Of a DNA stretch of 25,160 nucleotides, positions 21,390 to 25,160 are shown piece by piece. Position 1 is the stretch's first letter. The number at the start of each line of letters is the position of its first letter. The position numbers and the translations under genes were made by a program. The stretch comes from Bacteroidales bacterium. Its GTDB lineage: Bacteria > Bacteroidota > Bacteroidia > Bacteroidales > Bacteroidaceae. The stretch lies in contig SFFY01000034.1 of the NCBI GenBank assembly GCA_004556745.1, positions 1-25,160 of the forward strand, given 5' to 3'. The notes beneath the pieces were generated by a model that ran no database searches, was not told the origin of the DNA, and saw nothing but the letters and a program-made list of their open reading frames with translations.

Positions 21390-22973
21390 ATGACAAGCGA
21401 ACTGATTGTAGATGTGCAGCCGAAAGACATCTCCATCGCCCTGCTCGAGGACAAGCGCCTCGTGGAGTACCAAAAGGAAGGGCGCACGGAGCAATTTTCG
21501 GTGGGCAACGTCTATCTGGCCAAAGTCCGTAAGCTCATGCCCGGGCTCAACGCTTGTTTTGTGAGTGTCGGATACGAACGCGATGCTTTCCTGCATTACC
21601 TCGACCTCGGGGCGCAATTCAATTCTTTCGAGAAATATCTCTCGCTCCTCGGCGACGGCAAGCGCAACATCGCCATGACCAAAGCCTGCGGACAACCCGC
21701 ACCCGAGAAGGAAGGAAGCATACAGAACACACTGAAACAAGGACAGGAAATCCTTGTGCAAATCGTCAAAGAGCCGATCAACACCAAGGGGCCGCGCCTC
21801 ACGGCCGAGATATCATTTGCCGGCCGCTACCTCGTGCTCATTCCCTTCGGCGACAAAATTTCTGTCTCCACCAAAATCAAGAGCGGCGCAGAGCGCGCAC
21901 GCCTCAAGCAGCTCGTGCAGAGCATCAAGCCCAAGGGATTTGGCGTTATCATACGCACCGTGGCCGAAGGCAAGCGCGTAGCCGAACTCGACACGGAACT
22001 GCGCATTCTCGTGGGGCGTTGGAATGATGCCGTGGCACGCATACAGGAGGCACGCCAACAGCAAAGCAAACTGCCGCTCCTCGTCTACGAAGAAACGAGC
22101 CGCACTGTGGCCCTCCTGCGCGACCTCTTCAATCCTTCTTACGAGAACATTTACGTCAACGACGAGCGCGTCTTCAAAGAAGTAAGCGACTACGTGACGC
22201 TCATCGCGCCGGAATGTAAAAACATCGTCAAGTTCTACAATGGCAACGTCCCCATCTTCGACAATTTCTCCGTAACCAAGCAAATCAAGACTTCTTTCGG
22301 CCGAACGGTTACCTATAAGCACGGGGCGTACATGATTATCGAGCACACCGAAGCCCTGCACGTGGTGGACATCAACAGCGGCAACCGCTCCAAGTCGTCC
22401 GACGGACAGGAGGCCAACGCGCTTGACGTAAATCTCGGCGCGGCCGACGAATTGGCGCGGCAACTCCGCCTGCGCGATATGGGCGGCATCATCGTGGTAG
22501 ACTTTATCGACATGAATTTGCCTGAAAACAGGCAAAAACTCTATGAGCGCATGGTCGAGAACATGAAGAGCGACCGCGCACGCCACAACATTCTGCCGCT
22601 TTCCAAGTTCGGCCTGATGCAAATCACCCGCCAGCGCGTCCGTCCTGCCATGGACGTGAAAGTCGAAGAGAGTTGCCCCACGTGCGGCGGCACGGGGCAC
22701 ATACGTTCCAGCCTGCTCTTCACCGACGCTTTGGAAAGCAAAATTGCCACGCTCGTGGGCACCCTCGGCATCAAGAAGTTCAAACTGCACGTGCACCCCT
22801 TCGTGGCAGCCTACATCAACCAGGGCGTATGGTCGCTCAAGCGCAAGTGGCAGATGAAATACGGCCTCGGCATCAAGATTGTGCCCAACCAAAGCCTTTC
22901 GTACTTGCAATACGTGTTTTATAACGCGAAAGGCGAAGAGATCGACATGGTCGAGGAACGCGAGATGCAATAA
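21390..22973 (+). CDS. rng: Ribonuclease E/G family endoribonuclease
   Basis: This 527-residue cytoplasmic enzyme cuts single-stranded RNA in rRNA maturation and mRNA decay. The S1 RNA-binding region is at about 35-130 (VGNVYLAKVRKLMPGLNACFVS). The catalytic DNase I-like subdomain has the metal-binding aspartates D327 (VVDINSG) and D371/D374 (VVDFIDM). The Zn-link cysteines are C429 and C432 (CPTCGG). The size and absence of a long disordered C-terminal scaffold match RNase G rather than full RNase E. No promoter is evident in the 30 nt after the hairpin at 21304, so expression may depend on read-through from the HU unit. A terminator follows at 23025. Confidence 0.93.
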   Translation: MTSELIVDVQPKDISIALLEDKRLVEYQKEGRTEQFSVGNVYLAKVRKLMPGLNACFVSVGYERDAFLHYLDLGAQFNSFEKYLSLLGDGKRNIAMTKACGQPAPEKEGSIQNTLKQGQEILVQIVKEPINTKGPRLTAEISFAGRYLVLIPFGDKISVSTKIKSGAERARLKQLVQSIKPKGFGVIIRTVAEGKRVAELDTELRILVGRWNDAVARIQEARQQQSKLPLLVYEETSRTVALLRDLFNPSYENIYVNDERVFKEVSDYVTLIAPECKNIVKFYNGNVPIFDNFSVTKQIKTSFGRTVTYKHGAYMIIEHTEALHVVDINSGNRSKSSDGQEANALDVNLGAADELARQLRLRDMGGIIVVDFIDMNLPENRQKLYERMVENMKSDRARHNILPLSKFGLMQITRQRVRPAMDVKVEESCPTCGGTGHIRSSLLFTDALESKIATLVGTLGIKKFKLHVHPFVAAYINQGVWSLKRKWQMKYGLGIKIVPNQSLSYLQYVFYNAKGEEIDMVEEREMQ

Positions 22974-23024
22974 CGCGCCAAAGTATCCGAATTTATCCAA
23001 ACAACCTACATTCACATTACAAGC

Positions 23025-23061
23025 AAAGCCGCAACGCTCAGAAGAACGTTGCGGCTTTTAT
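23025..23061 (+). terminator. Intrinsic terminator after rng
   Basis: AAAGCCGCAACG (23025-23036) pairs with CGTTGCGGCTTT (23047-23058) around a 10-nt loop and is followed by further T residues. It lies between convergent genes; the minus-strand side has a weaker T-tract. Confidence 0.88.
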
Positions 23062-23077
23062 TTCGTAATGCCGTTTC

Positions 23078-23380
23078 TCAGCACCCTTTGCCGTCGAGGC
23101 TGCATGCCTCGCCTGAAGTTTCTGCCTCGGGATGCTTTTCAAAATAATCTTCAAGCGAAAACGACACGCTGCCGTCCTCTGAAAGGAAGCAGGGAATGCC
23201 GATGCTGCCGCGCTCCTTCACTTTCTCAAACGCGGGATGCGTATCGCGCAAGCGCAGGAATGCTTTGAGGTTGCGCACATGCTCGCCGAGGTCGATGAGT
23301 TCAAAGCGGCTGTCTTCTTTTGCCTGTTCTTTCACCGCCGCGCAGTCGGGGCAGGTGCTCATCACATATACTTTCGTCAT
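23078..23380 (-). other. Glutaredoxin-like domain with its own possible start codon
   Basis: The last 100 codons of the fused frame begin with ATG at 23380 after an A-rich stretch, typical of Bacteroidetes starts. The sequence MTKVYVMSTCPDCAAVKEQA opens a thioredoxin-fold domain with a CPDC active site, a RLRDTHPAFEKVK segment and a cis-proline loop GIPCF. It closely resembles stand-alone glutaredoxin-related proteins of Bacteroidetes, which reduce disulfides or monitor redox state in the cytoplasm. It may be made separately by internal initiation. The C-terminus has two further cysteines (EACSLDGKGC). Confidence 0.7.
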
Positions 23381-24280
23381 ATTTTTCTTATTGGTTTTAA
23401 GTGGGTTTTTGGTCAGTCTGTAAACGATGATGCCGATCGAAGAGGGGTGTTCGGAGAGATATTGCCGTAGCGTTTTCGGCTCTTCCACCACCTTCTTGTG
23501 AATGGACGAGGCGTTGAGCAAATGCAATTTGCCGTCCATGCCCCACACAGCGAAACCGAGGTGCGAGCAGTCGAGACCTTTCTTATTGGTCACGATGCCG
23601 ATGAGGTCGCCGTCGCGCACCTCTGAAAGTGCACTGCGCCCCAAGCCCGTGTTTTCTTGCGGTATGTAGTAGCCGAGCGGCTTGCAGTTCTCGGCCTTTT
23701 CCAACAGTGCAATGCTGTCTATCCGCGCCGGGCGGCCTTTTAGCAGCGGGTATTTGTCTGCGTTCGCGCTCATATAATAAACGTTGGGCACGAGTTGTTT
23801 GGAGAAACGCTTGCGCTGCCCGTCCACGTGCTGCAAAAGTCCGTTTTTCACCGCGCTATTCGCCCACCACGTGAAGTAGTGCAGGCGTGAAACGTAGCCA
23901 TCGGGCCGTCCGCCGCGATAGCGAAACAGCATCAGCGTGCGGCAATAGTCTTCAAAGCGTCTGCCGCCTGCCCGCTTAGTGGCAGCGAGCGCGAGGACGG
24001 TTTCGGCGAGCGTGGAGCAGTCAAGTTCTTTCAAGTTGATTATCAGCCGCTCCTGCTTGCTCCGTTCCAGCGTGGCCGCAACGTAGGGAACGCCCAAAAA
24101 CTTGCGGGCATAATAGAGCACTTCCCCACCCTGCGGCGCATTTTCCGCCAGGAGGTGCACCACCCGCGCGGAGTCGGCAGGCGTGTAAATGCACTCTTTC
24201 AAAATGTCCCGGGGCTGGGCCGAGGCGGAGAAGGAGGCGAGCAAAGCGAAAAGCGAGAAAATAAGAGTTTTGCGGAACAT
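23078..24280 (-). CDS. Exported DUF1460 amidase-like protein fused to a glutaredoxin-like domain
   Basis: One uninterrupted frame of 400 residues joins two families. Residues 1-22 are a signal peptide ending SASA. Residues about 25-290 match the DUF1460 group, related to N-acetylmuramoyl-L-alanine amidases of cysteine-peptidase type, with likely catalytic C88 (LDCST) and H240 (DCSHLGF). Residues 301-400 match a small glutaredoxin-related protein with C310-P-D-C313. The joint (KNPLKTNKKN, 291-300) looks like translated spacer, and M301 is a plausible original start of a separate gene. The start at 24280 is chosen because it opens the signal peptide; longer frames enter the repeat element. Either a stop codon was lost, giving a real fusion, or two genes are still translated from internal starts. 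The fusion would carry a redox domain to the periplasm. Confidence 0.82.
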   Translation of the reverse strand: MFRKTLIFSLFALLASFSASAQPRDILKECIYTPADSARVVHLLAENAPQGGEVLYYARKFLGVPYVAATLERSKQERLIINLKELDCSTLAETVLALAATKRAGGRRFEDYCRTLMLFRYRGGRPDGYVSRLHYFTWWANSAVKNGLLQHVDGQRKRFSKQLVPNVYYMSANADKYPLLKGRPARIDSIALLEKAENCKPLGYYIPQENTGLGRSALSEVRDGDLIGIVTNKKGLDCSHLGFAVWGMDGKLHLLNASSIHKKVVEEPKTLRQYLSEHPSSIGIIVYRLTKNPLKTNKKNMTKVYVMSTCPDCAAVKEQAKEDSRFELIDLGEHVRNLKAFLRLRDTHPAFEKVKERGSIGIPCFLSEDGSVSFSLEDYFEKHPEAETSGEACSLDGKGC

Positions 24281-24312
24281 TTTTATTGATGGGTAAGTAT
24301 CGGGGAGATTGT

Positions 24313-24572
24313 GGCGGGCTGAAAGCCCAGTTGTTGCCCATAGCCCAGGGCAGCGCCCTGGGTAAACAATAATGCATTGATTAAAGTGTCTCGCTCTGTA
24401 AGAGCAGTTTCCCTTATGAGGGGCAACGCCCCGTGGCATTGCGGGTTACGCGCTTGACGCGCGTGGCATTTTTGCGCCGTTGGCACAAAAATGCCGAATG
24501 TTTTTATCGCGGCGTGCAATTCCCCAGGGCGCTGCCCTGGGCTATGGGCAACAATTGGGCTTTCAGCCCGCC
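24313..24572. repeat. 260-bp element with 50-bp terminal inverted repeats and internal hairpins
   Basis: The arms 24313-24362 and 24523-24572 are inverted copies differing at one of 50 positions. Each arm holds two hairpins: GGGCTGAAAGCCC and the dyad CCCAGGGC with GCCCTGGG. The centre carries more short hairpins: GCTCTGTAAGAGC (24393-24405), GGGGCAACGCCCC (24420-24432), and GGCATTTTTG (24465-24474) pairing with CAAAAATGCC (24485-24494). It fills the spacer between two minus-strand genes, 10 bp from the stop of the right one and 33 bp from the start of the left one. No transposase is encoded. It looks like a compound REP or MITE-type element. Open frames across it, with translated repeats such as ALPWAMGNNWAFSP, are rejected. 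Confidence 0.85.
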
Positions 24573-24581
24573 CAAATTTTT

Positions 24582-25160
24582 CTATTTCAGCACCCAGAAT
24601 TTATGCGTGCCCTTGCCATCTATCACAATCGGCTGTGCGGGGTCGTCGACCACTGCTTGCAGTTCCTTGCTGGCGGTGCATCTGTCCAACTCATTCAGGG
24701 CGCAGTAATCGGAAAGACGCATCTGGCCCTTTTCCTTAATGAACGCCACGGCGCGGGCAATGCGTTCCTCCTTCGTGTAGGGCGTTTTAGCGATTTTCAC
24801 CACGCGCTCCTCTTCGTCGCGCACATATTCAGCCGCACGGTCCACGGTACCTACCAACTGGCGCGAGGCTCTGAAATTCACGTCCTTAGCCTGCACTTTA
24901 CGATAAAGCATCTCGTCGCCCTCTTGCAGTTCTTTGGATTTTTCGTCCTTGAATTCCAGCGAGAGCGAGAACGTGCCGAGTCCTTCGATGTTCACGTTGT
25001 GGCCGTCGGCCAACAGGTCGGCGATCGTTTCTTTCATGGCTTCCACCATCGCCCGCAGTTCATTGGGGCGGTTTGTGTGGTGATAAGTAGCCATAACTTT
25101 GAGAAATTCCTCCGTGCCTACCGTGTGGTGCACTTTTACCTTGGGGAACACATTGCGCTT
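24582..25160 (-). CDS. HU-HIG-type DNA-binding protein with C-terminal helix-turn-helix (5' end outside window)
   Basis: The frame is open to the right edge and 192 residues are visible; the true start is probably beyond 25160, because the only in-window candidate near the end is a GTG at 25151 within conserved sequence. The N-terminal half matches the HU/IHF-like domains of Bacteroidetes (HU-HIG type), with the segment DGHNVNIEGLGTFSLSLEF at the position of the HU LxGFGxF turn. After about residue 120 a separate charged helical domain follows (TKEERIARAVAFIKEKGQM, SDYCALNELDRCTASKEL, ending THKFWVLK) that looks like a winged helix-turn-helix. Such proteins are numerous in this phylum and probably bind DNA; targets are unknown. 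The stop lies 10 bp from the inverted-repeat element. Confidence 0.8.
   Translation of the reverse strand, partial: KRNVFPKVKVHHTVGTEEFLKVMATYHHTNRPNELRAMVEAMKETIADLLADGHNVNIEGLGTFSLSLEFKDEKSKELQEGDEMLYRKVQAKDVNFRASRQLVGTVDRAAEYVRDEEERVVKIAKTPYTKEERIARAVAFIKEKGQMRLSDYCALNELDRCTASKELQAVVDDPAQPIVIDGKGTHKFWVLK

Noticed and set aside
24433..24739. Small frames reading through the 260-bp inverted-repeat element
   Set aside because: The same peptide motif appears in different frames and strands because it is encoded by the inverted arms, and the frames overlap the end of the HU-HIG gene.

Overview
The window reads as chromosomal core sequence of a GC-rich member of the Bacteroidales, most likely Prevotella-like. 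Three things point there. Most transcription units start with the Bacteroidetes -7 element TAnnTTTG (for example at 246, 3841, 11163, 16130, 18143 and 20792). The gene families are typical of that group: an OprO/P-type porin, a lipoprotein-anchored RND efflux set, a HU-HIG DNA-binding protein, a DUF1460 protein, and a tiny basic AURKAIP1/COX24-like protein upstream of rng. Finally, no Shine-Dalgarno sequences are evident; the starts sit behind A/T-rich leaders. No tRNA, rRNA, CRISPR array, transposase or prophage gene was seen.

Layout. Positions 1-286 are non-coding and carry a 21-bp-period palindrome array and an AT-rich repeat. Positions 287-3680 form a plus-strand cluster: PAP2 phosphatase, BASS-type transporter (ATGA overlap), porin, cytidine deaminase, then a hairpin terminator. 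Positions 3951-10989 form a tripartite RND efflux operon (MFP, pump, outer-membrane factor) ending with an LpxA-like acyltransferase and a strong terminator. fabI (11204-12061) and a HI0933-family flavoprotein (12273-13496) are separate units. tdh (13846-14871) is on the minus strand, divergent from a TPR protein (15050-16042). Positions 16043-16797 are non-coding and repeat-rich. An HD-domain hydrolase (16798-18021), a tkt-rpiB pair for the non-oxidative pentose phosphate pathway, a HU gene plus a 29-codon basic gene, and rng (21390-22973) follow. The right end is minus-strand: a DUF1460 amidase-like protein fused in frame to a glutaredoxin-like domain, a 260-bp inverted-repeat element, and a HU-HIG protein that runs off the edge.

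The genes are mostly housekeeping and envelope functions: lipid phosphate turnover, fatty-acid and possibly lipid A acyl chemistry, efflux, nucleoside salvage, pentose phosphate metabolism and RNA decay. The unusual content is between the genes. At least five families of short repeats occupy the spacers: a 17-bp palindrome every 21 bp; ~22-bp AT-rich units; an 8-bp unit CTYGTYTA at five places; GACAAC words every 9-10 bp; and GC-rich REP-like hairpins. Several are arranged as matched inverted arms, most strikingly at 13486-13769, where nested arms fill nearly the whole spacer between convergent genes. No complete new multi-gene system was recognised. The best leads are these repeat architectures, the DUF1460-glutaredoxin fusion, and the efflux-linked LpxA-like protein with a changed active-site position.
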